Shown here: piece after piece, positions 18,434-26,647 of the stretch
Numbering within the stretch: position 1 is the first letter of the stretch
Layout: each line of letters starts with the position of its first letter
Source of the DNA: a bacterium
Lineage (GTDB): Bacteria; Patescibacteriota; Minisyncoccia; Minisyncoccales; DG-74-3
Reading direction: 5' to 3'
Assembly: GCA_030603245.1 (NCBI GenBank)
Contig: JAUVYE010000006.1
Coordinates: 1-34,967, forward strand
DNA: 34,967 nucleotides
Program-made: the position numbers and the translations under genes
The notes under the pieces: generated by a model
Told to the model about the DNA's origin: nothing
Seen by the model: the letters and a program-made list of their open reading frames with translations, nothing else
Databases searched by the model: none

Positions 18434-19006
18434 ATGGCAGAAGAAATTAAAAAAGAAGAGATTCAAGAAACTCCTCAAGAACAAGTTCAAGGACAACCCA
18501 AACCAGAAATAGGTAAAATTAAAATCACTAAGCCCAAAATAGACATGGCCGTGAAACCTAAAGAAAAGGAAGAGAAACCGTCCGTCGCTAAAACTTTGGA
18601 GGGCAAACCTATTAAGGTTCCTGCAAAATTTAAAAAGCTGGTTGAAGAAATAGGAAAGATGAGTGTTTTAGACTTGGCTGAACTGGTTAAGCTTTTGGAA
18701 AAGAAATTCGGAGTTTCAGCCGTAGCTCCTGTGGCAGTCACAGCAGATCTCGTTTCCGCTGAAGCTGCAACGGGTAAGGAAGCAAAAAGTAAATTCAATA
18801 TTGAATTAACTGCAATTGGAGAGAAAAAGATAGATGTTATTAAAGTGGTAAGAGATATTACTCAAAAAGGATTAAAAGATTCAAAAGATTTAGTTGATGC
18901 CGTTGCTTCTGGTGCTCAGGTTGTGAAAGAAAACGTAAAGAAAGAGGAGGCAGAAGAGCTAAAAAAGAAATTTGAAGCTGCTGGTGCCACAGTAGAATTG
19001 AAGTAA
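18434..19006 (+). CDS. rplL: 50S ribosomal protein L7/L12 with an N-terminal extension of roughly 55-60 aa
   Basis: 'IGKMSVLDLAELVKLLEKKFGVSA' and 'KIDVIKVVRDITQKGLKDSKDLVDAVASGAQVVKENVKKEEAEELKKKFEAAGATVELK'. Confidence 0.95.
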   Translation: MAEEIKKEEIQETPQEQVQGQPKPEIGKIKITKPKIDMAVKPKEKEEKPSVAKTLEGKPIKVPAKFKKLVEEIGKMSVLDLAELVKLLEKKFGVSAVAPVAVTADLVSAEAATGKEAKSKFNIELTAIGEKKIDVIKVVRDITQKGLKDSKDLVDAVASGAQVVKENVKKEEAEELKKKFEAAGATVELK

Positions 19007-19022
19007 AGTTTTAATGAAAAGC

Positions 19023-19051
19023 AAAAGGGGGCTCTTAAGAGCCCCCTTTTT
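19023..19051. terminator. Bidirectional terminator between convergent rplL and the DHH-like gene
   Basis: AAAAGGGGGCTCTTAAGAGCCCCCTTTTT, near-perfect palindrome with A/T tracts on both sides. Confidence 0.9.
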
Positions 19052-19057
19052 GATTGT

Positions 19058-20365
19058 TTAATGTAATTTTTTGAAATAAAAAAAAGAGAGGTTGGAAGAT
19101 TTATTTTTTTGTGTTTTTCTTTTGTAGTTACATTTAGCCATTAGCCAGGGAAACAGACTACAGGATGGCCCGACACAAGTTTCTCCTTCACAGTCTTTTG
19201 GGAAAAATTCAGTATCAAGTGTAATAGAGGCAACTCTAATAATGGTGTCGATTTCGATGTCAATTGGTGGTACTGATGACCTTGTTAGTGTTCCCCAAAA
19301 AATCATTTGATATTCTCCGACATGATAATAAAGGGGATCTGTGCCCGGTATTGTGCCACCTCGTTTGAGTTCCTGCCAGGACTTGGGGATTTCTTTGTTT
19401 CTTTGTTTAAGTATTTCTGCTCGAAGTCCAGCAGCTACGTCTGCCAGACTTTTATTTCTGCGATTACAAGATAGTTGGAAAGTTCCAGTCTTTGGTTGTA
19501 TCTGTAATATATACAGCATTATTCCTTTTTGTACTTGGCTCCTGGTGTAATGTGTGAACTTAACATTGTCTGTGGTACCGATGATTAATATCGTGTTCTC
19601 GCTGAATTTCATTTTTTGTGCTTCATCGAAAGCCTTTTGCGCTTCCAGGAATAGACGTCGATCTGATTCAACAGCTCTTATAATCATCGTTATCCATTCT
19701 TTAGTTTTTTCCGGTCCATTAATTATTAAGTTAATGGTTGCCGAATAAACAATGTTCATTGTGTCTTCATGGGCGTTGTGCATCCTATCAAGCCACCCAG
19801 TAAGCCTGTCTTTTACTATAAATCCATTGTTTGTTTCAAGGAATTTCTGAACGACTGAAGCAAAAAAATCTTTTCCTTTTGTCCAGTCTATTTGTTCGAG
19901 ATCTACCGCATAGTGAGCGTCAGCAATCATCCACGTCCAAGCTTGTATTTGTTGATCAGAATATATTGAGTGCATCAACTTGATTATCAACGAGATGTTC
20001 ATTGGGTCTTTGATAGGATGGAAATCGGATCTTGATGCCCATCTGGATAATGTGAAACTCTTTTCGTCGGTGAGCCCTAAGTATACGTCCACATAGCTAC
20101 TAGCAGTTTTTCCTGGATGATCTACGTGAGGATGGTGATCAAACACCAAAACGTTTTGGTGTGAATCATTAGTTACATTTTCTGGAGAAGTGTCCACGAA
20201 TATAACATTTTTTCGAGGTACAGTTGTATTGTCTCCATTCCAGTAGATAATTTCAGCTTCATTTATGCCTGGAATTTTACCCCCATCACAATGCGTTAAT
20301 TTGTACATGGCCATTAGACCATCTAAATCAGGCTTTGTGTGGGTCACAATTTCTGGTACAGTCAA
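19058..20365 (-). CDS. DHH-family-like phosphoesterase with Cys-rich C-terminal tail; TTG start
   Basis: DHH-like motifs 'VTHTKPDLDG', 'VIFVDTSP', 'VLVFDHHPHVDHPG'; C-terminal C-x4-C-x4-C-x8-C; SD GGAGAG 9 nt upstream of TTG. Confidence 0.7.
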   Translation of the reverse strand: MTVPEIVTHTKPDLDGLMAMYKLTHCDGGKIPGINEAEIIYWNGDNTTVPRKNVIFVDTSPENVTNDSHQNVLVFDHHPHVDHPGKTASSYVDVYLGLTDEKSFTLSRWASRSDFHPIKDPMNISLIIKLMHSIYSDQQIQAWTWMIADAHYAVDLEQIDWTKGKDFFASVVQKFLETNNGFIVKDRLTGWLDRMHNAHEDTMNIVYSATINLIINGPEKTKEWITMIIRAVESDRRLFLEAQKAFDEAQKMKFSENTILIIGTTDNVKFTHYTRSQVQKGIMLYILQIQPKTGTFQLSCNRRNKSLADVAAGLRAEILKQRNKEIPKSWQELKRGGTIPGTDPLYYHVGEYQMIFWGTLTRSSVPPIDIEIDTIIRVASITLDTEFFPKDCEGETCVGPSCSLFPWLMAKCNYKRKTQKNKSSNLSFFYFKKLH

Positions 20366-20374
20366 TTTTATTTT

Positions 20375-20435
20375 CTCTCCGAATAAGTAAATTATTTACA
20401 TTAGTTATATATAAACAATTTACTTACTCGGAAAG
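20375..20435 (-). promoter_or_regulatory. 27-bp stem / 7-nt loop in the leader of the DHH-like gene, containing its SD
   Basis: Minus-strand RNA CUUUCCGAGUAAGUAAAUUGUUUAUAU-AUAACUA-AUGUAAAUAAUUUACUUAUUCGGAGAG; every position pairs (4 G.U). Confidence 0.8.
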
Positions 20436-20494
20436 TCTTCCTCTCTTTTATAGGTCTTTTATTAAAATGTTAAGAGCTACTTTATTGTAGCTAA

Positions 20495-20523
20495 ATTATA
20501 ACACCTCATCTTGATTTTGTCAA
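20495..20523 (-). promoter_or_regulatory. Perfect-consensus sigma70 promoter for the DHH-like gene
   Basis: Minus strand TTGACA-AAATCAAGATGAGGTGT-TATAAT (17-nt spacer). Confidence 0.9.
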
Positions 20524-20533
20524 GCGTTTTGGG

Positions 20534-22627
20534 TTAAAACTGTATTTTATAAAGCTTCAAACTATTTAAAAGATAAATAGTTTTTCCGTTAGTTGATACA
20601 GAGAAATCCAAAAGATTATCAAATTTTTCACTCTGGAATTGTTTGATAACTTCGTCCGATTTATTAATAATGATTATTCTGTTTTGAGCTGGTTCTAAAA
20701 TATAAAGATAGGGAAGAACAGTATTAGTAAAAATCTTAGACAGATTTTCAGCATAAGGAAAAAGGTTTGAACCTAAGGTTTCTCGAAATATCCCTGTTGA
20801 GTATCTACTAATAGAATCTTTATTCAGGGTCCAAATTGAACCATCAATCGATAAAGAATTAGACTGAGTGGGTTTTGGAGTTTGATCGTTTAGCCATAAC
20901 TCTGCAAAGCCCCATGTTAAATCTTCAATATAAGGATATTTTACTATTTGACCTGCTTTTTTATCTAAAAAGTAAAGGTTTGATTTAAAAATAGCAAAGT
21001 CATTAAAATCAAAATTTGGATATGGGGTTTCAAGAAAAAAGACTTGGTCAAACTGGTCGTTTTTGAAACTAATTATTTTATTTGGTTTTGAAAAAAACAA
21101 AATTGAATCTTCCCAAAGACTTGCTGAATTAAATTCTTGGGTAGATTGTATAATTTTTCCCTCATTGCTCTCGTTCAATTTTAAAATATTTTTACTATAA
21201 GGGCTAAAGAAATAAATATTTTTCTGATAAGCTATCATTTTTTGAGGGACAAATTCTCCTATTTTAAACTCAAACAAAACTTCGGGTTGTTTAATCTCTT
21301 CTAATTTATTAAATTGATAAAGCTTTTCTAATATTTTTTCTTTTAAAGAAATAACTTGATTATTAAAATCTTTAGATAGACTGGGGGCGATTTTAACCAT
21401 AGGACTAATTTCTTCCCAACTTTCTCTTAAGAGAAGTTGAGCCTGTTTTAAAGCTTCAGGAGATTCTAAAATTAACAAACCTTCAGCTAAATCAATCTTT
21501 TCTTCAATCTCGGATATTTGAATTTGATATTCTTTTAATTGTTTTTCTGTTTGTTTTTGAAAGATCAAAGAGCCTAAAAACAAAACTAAAACCAAGCTCA
21601 AAATCAAAATTGTATTTTTGTGCTTAACAAAAATTTTAATTCTTTTTTTAAATTTTTTGATGGAAACGAGATAACTCCTTATATTAAAAGAAATTCTTGG
21701 TTTTGGAAAAGATATTTTGGGAATAGTAAGTTTAGCTAATTTTTTAAATCTCAATTTCTGTTTTTCTGGCTTTTCGATTGGTTTCTTTGCTCTTTTTGGT
21801 AATTCTATTTTAGGTAAATTAATCTTAGGAATCTTAGGAACACGGATTTTCTTAAAAGCATTCAAAACTGGATTCAATAGAGAAACAAGAGCTTTTTTAA
21901 AAGAAAAATCTCTGGTTTTTTCTCGTCTTACAATAGTTGTTTTCTTGCGTTCTTGTGTCTTTTCTCTGGAAAGAATTAATAAACAAATACCAGAAAGCTC
22001 TTCAGCTTTTTTAATCTTGCCATTTAAAAGTTCTACCAATCTTTTTTCTTTTAAAAAAGGTTCTTTAGCAATTTCATTTAAAATAGCTTGTTTTTCAAAA
22101 AACTCAGCAATTTCTTCGCTCAAAATTAAAAATATATCATCTTCAACCAGTTTGCCAGAAACAATATTTAAAAATACTTTGAGAGGATATGGTTCAATGT
22201 CTTGAAACTTTACTTTTTTATCAATATCAACTATTTTTCCATTTCTGATTAAAAATATTTTTAAATTACCTACTTTTGAAAAATTAAACTCTGATTGTTT
22301 GATCGAAAGAGTAACAAAACTTAGATTTCCTAACCAACCAGTATTTCCTCTTTGAATTAAGTCTTCTAAAAAACGATTAGCGCTTTTTAGACTTTCTTTG
22401 AGCGACTTTTCAGGAGAACGAACTCCTGGAGTATAATATCTATCTTTGATTTTTTTTGATAATTTGTCTAAAAAGCTAAGATCTTGAGGCAGAATGTTTT
22501 TTAAAAATCCAACCATATACAAACTTCCTACTCTTTTTTCATAAATATTTTCTGGTTCATAACAAAAACTCTGAAAAACCACATCAGGTTTTAGTTTTGG
22601 GTTAAAATAAAACTCAAAAATCTTCAT
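20534..22627 (-). CDS. Membrane protein with PP2C-like N-terminal domain, single TM and propeller-like C-terminal domain
   Basis: N-terminal 'GNLSFVTLSIKQSEFNFSKVGNLKIFLIRNGKI' (PP2C-like by eye), basic Pro-rich linker, TM 'TILILSLVLVLFLGSLIF', C-terminal repeats such as 'IWTLNKDSISRYSTG' and 'IYLLNSLKLYKIQF'. Confidence 0.55.
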   Translation of the reverse strand: MKIFEFYFNPKLKPDVVFQSFCYEPENIYEKRVGSLYMVGFLKNILPQDLSFLDKLSKKIKDRYYTPGVRSPEKSLKESLKSANRFLEDLIQRGNTGWLGNLSFVTLSIKQSEFNFSKVGNLKIFLIRNGKIVDIDKKVKFQDIEPYPLKVFLNIVSGKLVEDDIFLILSEEIAEFFEKQAILNEIAKEPFLKEKRLVELLNGKIKKAEELSGICLLILSREKTQERKKTTIVRREKTRDFSFKKALVSLLNPVLNAFKKIRVPKIPKINLPKIELPKRAKKPIEKPEKQKLRFKKLAKLTIPKISFPKPRISFNIRSYLVSIKKFKKRIKIFVKHKNTILILSLVLVLFLGSLIFQKQTEKQLKEYQIQISEIEEKIDLAEGLLILESPEALKQAQLLLRESWEEISPMVKIAPSLSKDFNNQVISLKEKILEKLYQFNKLEEIKQPEVLFEFKIGEFVPQKMIAYQKNIYFFSPYSKNILKLNESNEGKIIQSTQEFNSASLWEDSILFFSKPNKIISFKNDQFDQVFFLETPYPNFDFNDFAIFKSNLYFLDKKAGQIVKYPYIEDLTWGFAELWLNDQTPKPTQSNSLSIDGSIWTLNKDSISRYSTGIFRETLGSNLFPYAENLSKIFTNTVLPYLYILEPAQNRIIIINKSDEVIKQFQSEKFDNLLDFSVSTNGKTIYLLNSLKLYKIQF

Positions 22628-22688
22628 GGTATCATTTTTAATTTTACCCCTTTTCTAATAAAAATAAAACTGTTAAACTAAATTAAAA

Positions 22689-22760
22689 GGACGGTTAGCT
22701 CAGTGGCAGAGCATTGCATTCACATTGCAGGGGTCACAGGTTCAAATCCTGTACCGTCCA
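22689..22760 (+). tRNA. tRNA-Val (anticodon CAC)
   Basis: Acceptor GGACGGT/ACCGTCC, anticodon stem-loop TTGCA-TTCACAT-TGCAG, T arm CAGG-TTCAAAT-CCTG. Confidence 0.93.
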
Positions 22761-22765
22761 CTCCT

Positions 22766-23092
22766 ATGAAAAAAGCTTTTGACGAACAATTATACAAAAG
22801 AGTGTCAATTAATAATTTAATTCTTTTTGTTATTTATTTAATAGTTCTTAATGATACAAAATGTAGTTTTCAAGCATTGGTTAAAAAATGTTTTAACTTG
22901 TTTCCAAAGACTTTTGCTTTATCTGGTAATTCTAAATGGCCTGATACTCGTAAATTAGATAGACCATTAAGAACACTTAGAGATAAAAAATTAATTTCAG
23001 GAGATCCACAAACTACATTTTCTTTGACCAAAAAGGGCAAGAAAACAGCTTTACAGATTGCTAAAATATTTACTCAAAGAAAATTATTATGA
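22766..23092 (+). CDS. Hypothetical protein, possibly winged-helix
   Basis: ATG 5 nt after tRNA-Val; 'RPLRTLRDKKLISGDPQTTFSLTKKGKKTALQIA' resembles a wHTH wing. ORF-track start 22703 lies in the tRNA. Confidence 0.6.
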   Translation: MKKAFDEQLYKRVSINNLILFVIYLIVLNDTKCSFQALVKKCFNLFPKTFALSGNSKWPDTRKLDRPLRTLRDKKLISGDPQTTFSLTKKGKKTALQIAKIFTQRKLL

Positions 23093-23370
23093 ATAAAGTC
23101 AGGATGCATGTCTTTGTAACAGGCATAGTTCAGAATGTGTTTTTTAGAGTTAATACAGTTGAAAGGGCTCAAGAGTTGGGAGTTACTGGTTGGGTTAAAA
23201 ATTTACCAGACGGAAGGGTAGAAGTTGTTTTTGAGGGCCCCAAAGAAAATGTTGAAAAAATCGTTGAATGGACAAAAAAAGGACCCCTTGATGCTGGGGT
23301 TAAAAATGTAGAAATACATCAAGAAAAATATTCTGGAGAATTTAATGATTTTAAAATTAAATATAATTAA
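23089..23370 (+). CDS. Acylphosphatase
   Basis: 'MHVFVTGIVQNVFFRVNTVERAQELGVTGWVKNLPDGRVEVVFEGP' retains catalytic Arg and Asn positions. Confidence 0.92.
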   Translation: MNKVRMHVFVTGIVQNVFFRVNTVERAQELGVTGWVKNLPDGRVEVVFEGPKENVEKIVEWTKKGPLDAGVKNVEIHQEKYSGEFNDFKIKYN

Positions 23371-24122
23371 TGTCTCAGTATTACAATCCCAAAAGAACCA
23401 GTAATTTATTTGACCCAAACTCAAAAGAGTCATTTAAGATAAGCAGATCTAAGATTGATTTGTTTTTAGGATGTGCTCGTTGTTTTTATCTTGATAGGCG
23501 TTTAGGTACAGGTCGTCCTCCTGGATTTCCTTTTAATCTTAATAGGGCTGTAGATACTTTATTAAAAAAAGAATTTGATGCCCACAGGGTTGCTAAATCT
23601 CGTCATCCTTTAATGGAAGAGTATGGTATTGATGCTGTACCTTTTCAACATGAAAAAATTGATGAGTGGAGAGACACTAGAAAAGGAGTGCAATATTTTC
23701 ATGAACTCACTAATTTATTAATTATGGGAGCTGTTGATGATGTTTGGGTTAATCCTCAAGAAGAATTAATTGTGGTGGACTATAAAGCAACTTCTAAGAA
23801 TGGTGAGGTTTCAATTGATGCTGATTGGCAAATTGTTTATAAGCGTCAGATGGAAATCTATCAATGGTTATTAAGAAAAAATGGCTTTAAGGTTTCTAAG
23901 ACAGGATATTTTGTTTATTGTAATGGCAGAACTGATAGAAGAGCTTTTGATAAAAAGATTGAATTTGATATTAAAATCATTCCCTATAAGGGTGATGATT
24001 CCTGGATAGAAAAAGCTTTATTAGATATTAAAGAGTGTTTAATGTCTGATCAAATTCCAAACTCAGGGCAAGATTGTGATTATTGTAAATATAGACAGGC
24101 GGTCAAAGATTTAGAAAAATAG
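23370..24122 (+). CDS. PD-(D/E)XK nuclease superfamily protein (RecB-like)
   Basis: 'ISRSKIDLFLGCARCFYLDRRLG', 'AVDDVWVNPQEELIVVDYKATSK', 'QMEIYQWLL', C-terminal CDYC. Confidence 0.85.
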   Translation: MSQYYNPKRTSNLFDPNSKESFKISRSKIDLFLGCARCFYLDRRLGTGRPPGFPFNLNRAVDTLLKKEFDAHRVAKSRHPLMEEYGIDAVPFQHEKIDEWRDTRKGVQYFHELTNLLIMGAVDDVWVNPQEELIVVDYKATSKNGEVSIDADWQIVYKRQMEIYQWLLRKNGFKVSKTGYFVYCNGRTDRRAFDKKIEFDIKIIPYKGDDSWIEKALLDIKECLMSDQIPNSGQDCDYCKYRQAVKDLEK

Positions 24123-24138
24123 ATTTATCTTAAAAAAG

Positions 24139-24169
24139 AATCGCTGACAAGGCGATTTTTTGTTAAAAT
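24139..24169 (+). promoter_or_regulatory. Terminator hairpin fused to extended -10 upstream of rarA
   Basis: AATCGC-TGACAAG-GCGATT-TTTT then TGT-TAAAAT (24164-24169), 8 nt to ATG. Confidence 0.6.
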
Positions 24170-24177
24170 AAACATAT

Positions 24178-25452
24178 ATGGAGGACCTGTTTGAACAACA
24201 ATTTAAAAAGAATTTGAAAGAGAAAGCGCCTTTAGCTGACAAAATAAGGCCTCAAGATTTTGATGGGTTTTTTGGACAGGATGAACTCATAGGAAAAGGT
24301 AGCCCTTTACGTCGCGCTATTCAGGATGACAATTTAAGTTCTTTAATTTTATGGGGACCACCAGGTTCTGGAAAAACTACTTTGGCCCGAATAATTGCTC
24401 AAAAAACTAAAGCTCATTTTGTAAGATTTTCAGCTGTTAATGCTAGCGTTCAAGATGTTAGAAAAGCAGTTAAAGATGCTAAAGAACGTCTCAAGCTTTA
24501 CAATAAAGAAACCATTCTTTTTATAGATGAGATTCATAGATTCAATAAAGCGCAACAAGATACTTTTTTACCTTTCGTTGAAGATGGAACAATTATCTTA
24601 ATTGGAGCTACTACTGAGAACCCTTCTTTTCAGGTGATTTCTCCTCTTTTGTCCCGTTCAGCAGTTTATGTTTTAAAGCCGATTAATGAAAAAGCAATGG
24701 AATCAATTTTATTAAAGGCCTTAATTGATAAAGAAAATGGATTGGGTAAATCAAAAATGAAAATCACTAAAAAAGCTTTACAAAGATTAATTAATTTTGC
24801 TGATGGAGATGCTCGGGCTGGTTTAAATGGTTTAGAGTTTATTGTTAATTTTTTGAAAACAAAAGAAGAGAACAAGATTAATGAAAAGCATGTTTCAGAA
24901 ATTCTGAAAGAGCATGCTTTGCGATATGATAAAAAAGGTGAAGAGCATTATAATGTAATTTCCGCCTTTATTAAAAGTATGAGAGATTCAGACCCTGACG
25001 GAGCTCTTTATTGGTTGGCTCGAATGGTGGAATCTGGCGAAGATCCAAGGTTTATTGCTCGAAGAATGGTTATTTTTGCGTCTGAAGACATTGGCAATGC
25101 TGATTCTAATGCTTTAAGAGTAGCTGTTTCAGTAGCCCAAGCAATAGAATATGTTGGTATGCCTGAAGCTCAGATTAATTTAGCTCACGGTGTTACTTAT
25201 TTAGCTTCTGCCCCTAAAAGCAATGCTTCTTATGTTGCTCTATTAAAAGCTAAACAAGATGCTCAAAAAGGATCTTTTGGAGTACCTTTACATTTAAGAA
25301 ATGCTGTTACTAAATTGATGAAAAGCCTTAGTTATGGTAAAGATTATAAATATGCTCATGATTTTCCTAAGGCTAAAACTGGACAGACTCATTTTCCTAA
25401 AGAAATGGGGGAGCAGAAATATTATTATCCTGAAAAAGATAAAAAACAATAA
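24178..25452 (+). CDS. rarA: Replication-associated recombination protein A (RarA/MgsA AAA+ ATPase)
   Basis: 'LADKIRPQDFDGFFGQDELIG', Walker A 'GPPGSGKTTLARIIA', 'ILFIDEIHRFNKAQQD', 'MVIFASEDIGNADSNAL'. Confidence 0.96.
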   Translation: MEDLFEQQFKKNLKEKAPLADKIRPQDFDGFFGQDELIGKGSPLRRAIQDDNLSSLILWGPPGSGKTTLARIIAQKTKAHFVRFSAVNASVQDVRKAVKDAKERLKLYNKETILFIDEIHRFNKAQQDTFLPFVEDGTIILIGATTENPSFQVISPLLSRSAVYVLKPINEKAMESILLKALIDKENGLGKSKMKITKKALQRLINFADGDARAGLNGLEFIVNFLKTKEENKINEKHVSEILKEHALRYDKKGEEHYNVISAFIKSMRDSDPDGALYWLARMVESGEDPRFIARRMVIFASEDIGNADSNALRVAVSVAQAIEYVGMPEAQINLAHGVTYLASAPKSNASYVALLKAKQDAQKGSFGVPLHLRNAVTKLMKSLSYGKDYKYAHDFPKAKTGQTHFPKEMGEQKYYYPEKDKKQ

Positions 25453-25464
25453 ACCAATTTAAAT

Positions 25465-26511
25465 ATGTCAATTAAAAAAAGAAAAGCCGAGCACATAGAG
25501 ATTTGTCTAAATGAAAAAGTTGATTCTGACCATAATTATTGGAACGATGTACGTCTTGTTCATAATGCCTTGCCTGAAATCAATAAAAATGAGATTAATA
25601 CCAGAATTGATTTCTTGGGCAAACAATTAGAATATCCAATCTTTATTGGAGCAATGAGTGGGGGATACGAAAAAGGCAAAATTCTAAATGATAATTGTGC
25701 TAAAGTTGCTTCAGAATTAAAAATTGGTTTTTGTATTGGCAGCCAAAGAGCTGCTTTAGAAAATCCAGAATTAATAGAATCATATTCTATTGTTAAACAA
25801 TATGATATTCCTTTTGTTGTGGCCAATATTGGAGGTGTTCAATTAATTCAGCAAGATGACAAATCTCCTTTAACGCTTGATCAAATAGAAAAAATTATTA
25901 ATATGATTGGAGCTGACGCTGTTGCTATTCATTTAAATCTGGCTCATGAAACAGTTCAACCAGAAGGTGATCAAAATGCTAAAGGCATTCTAAAAGCTAT
26001 TACTCAGGTGGCTCAAAGATTCCCAGTAATTGTCAAAGAGGCTGGTTCTGGTATTTCTAAAGAAGTTGCTTTCTTGTTAAAAGATGCTGGGGTAAAAGCA
26101 ATAGAAGTTAGTGGCCTTAGTGGTACTAGTTGGACTGCAGTAGAATATTACAGAGCTAAAGCACAAAAGAATAAAAACAAAGAAAGGCTTGGTAAATTAT
26201 TTTGGAATTGGGGCATTCCTTCACCAATTAGTGTTTTAGAGTGCAAAGCAACTAATTTGCCAGTCATTGGATCAGGGGGAATAAGAAATGGGTTAGATGT
26301 TGCTAAAGCAATTGCTTTGGGTGCTGATTCAGTATCAATAGCAAAATCTTTATTAAAGAATGCACTTAAAAGCTCTGAAGATGTGAAAAAACAGATTGAA
26401 ATTATTGGAGAAGAATTGAAAGTAGCAATGTTTTTGACTGGTTGTAAGAATATAGAGGAATTACAGAAAACAAGATATGTTCTAACTCGTAAATTAAAAA
26501 GTTGGAACTAA
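25465..26511 (+). CDS. fni: Type 2 isopentenyl-diphosphate delta-isomerase
   Basis: 'RKAEHIEICL', 'IGAMSGG', 'GSQRAAL', 'VVANIGG', 'HLNLAHETVQPEGD', 'VIVKEAGSGIS', 'EVSGLSGTSW', 'GSGGIRNGLDVAKAIALGAD'. Confidence 0.94.
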   Translation: MSIKKRKAEHIEICLNEKVDSDHNYWNDVRLVHNALPEINKNEINTRIDFLGKQLEYPIFIGAMSGGYEKGKILNDNCAKVASELKIGFCIGSQRAALENPELIESYSIVKQYDIPFVVANIGGVQLIQQDDKSPLTLDQIEKIINMIGADAVAIHLNLAHETVQPEGDQNAKGILKAITQVAQRFPVIVKEAGSGISKEVAFLLKDAGVKAIEVSGLSGTSWTAVEYYRAKAQKNKNKERLGKLFWNWGIPSPISVLECKATNLPVIGSGGIRNGLDVAKAIALGADSVSIAKSLLKNALKSSEDVKKQIEIIGEELKVAMFLTGCKNIEELQKTRYVLTRKLKSWN

Positions 26512-26536
26512 AGTTCTTTGCTTTAGTCAAAGAACT

Positions 26537-26562
26537 AAAGCTCTTTTCGACAGAGCTTTTTC
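26537..26562 (+). terminator. Rho-independent terminator after fni
   Basis: AAAGCTCT-TTTCGAC-AGAGCTTT-TT; preceded by a second hairpin AGTTCTTTG/CAAAGAACT (26512-26536). Confidence 0.75.
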
Positions 26563-26593
26563 AAATAAAATTTATTTTTGTAGAGCTTTGTTC

Positions 26594-26621
26594 TTGACAA
26601 GTTTTTTGATTTTGCTAATAT
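26594..26621 (+). promoter_or_regulatory. Promoter for EF-Tu-domain-2-like gene
   Basis: TTGACA (26594-26599), 16-nt spacer ending TGC, TAATAT (26616-26621). Confidence 0.55.
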
Positions 26622-26647
26622 TTTTATTATCGTCCTTTAACAAGGAG

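Noticed and set aside
18487-18798. 103-aa minus-strand ORF
   Set aside because: Antisense within rplL; Ser/Ala-rich shadow ORF.
20475-20492. AGCTAC-TTTATT-GTAGCT hairpin near the DHH-like gene promoter
   Set aside because: The predicted TSS (about 20488) falls inside one arm, so the RNA would not contain the full hairpin.
21717-22205. 162-aa plus-strand ORF
   Set aside because: Antisense of the well-formed 697-aa minus-strand ORF; no recognisable domain.
22703-22765. Upstream extension of the hypothetical ORF at 22766
   Set aside because: Lies inside tRNA-Val.
26588-26647. Signal-peptide-like N terminus (MFLTSFLILLIFLLSSFNKEV) of the EF-like ORF
   Set aside because: Overlaps a promoter and precedes the strong SD; homologous proteins of this kind start near EGELVGKV.
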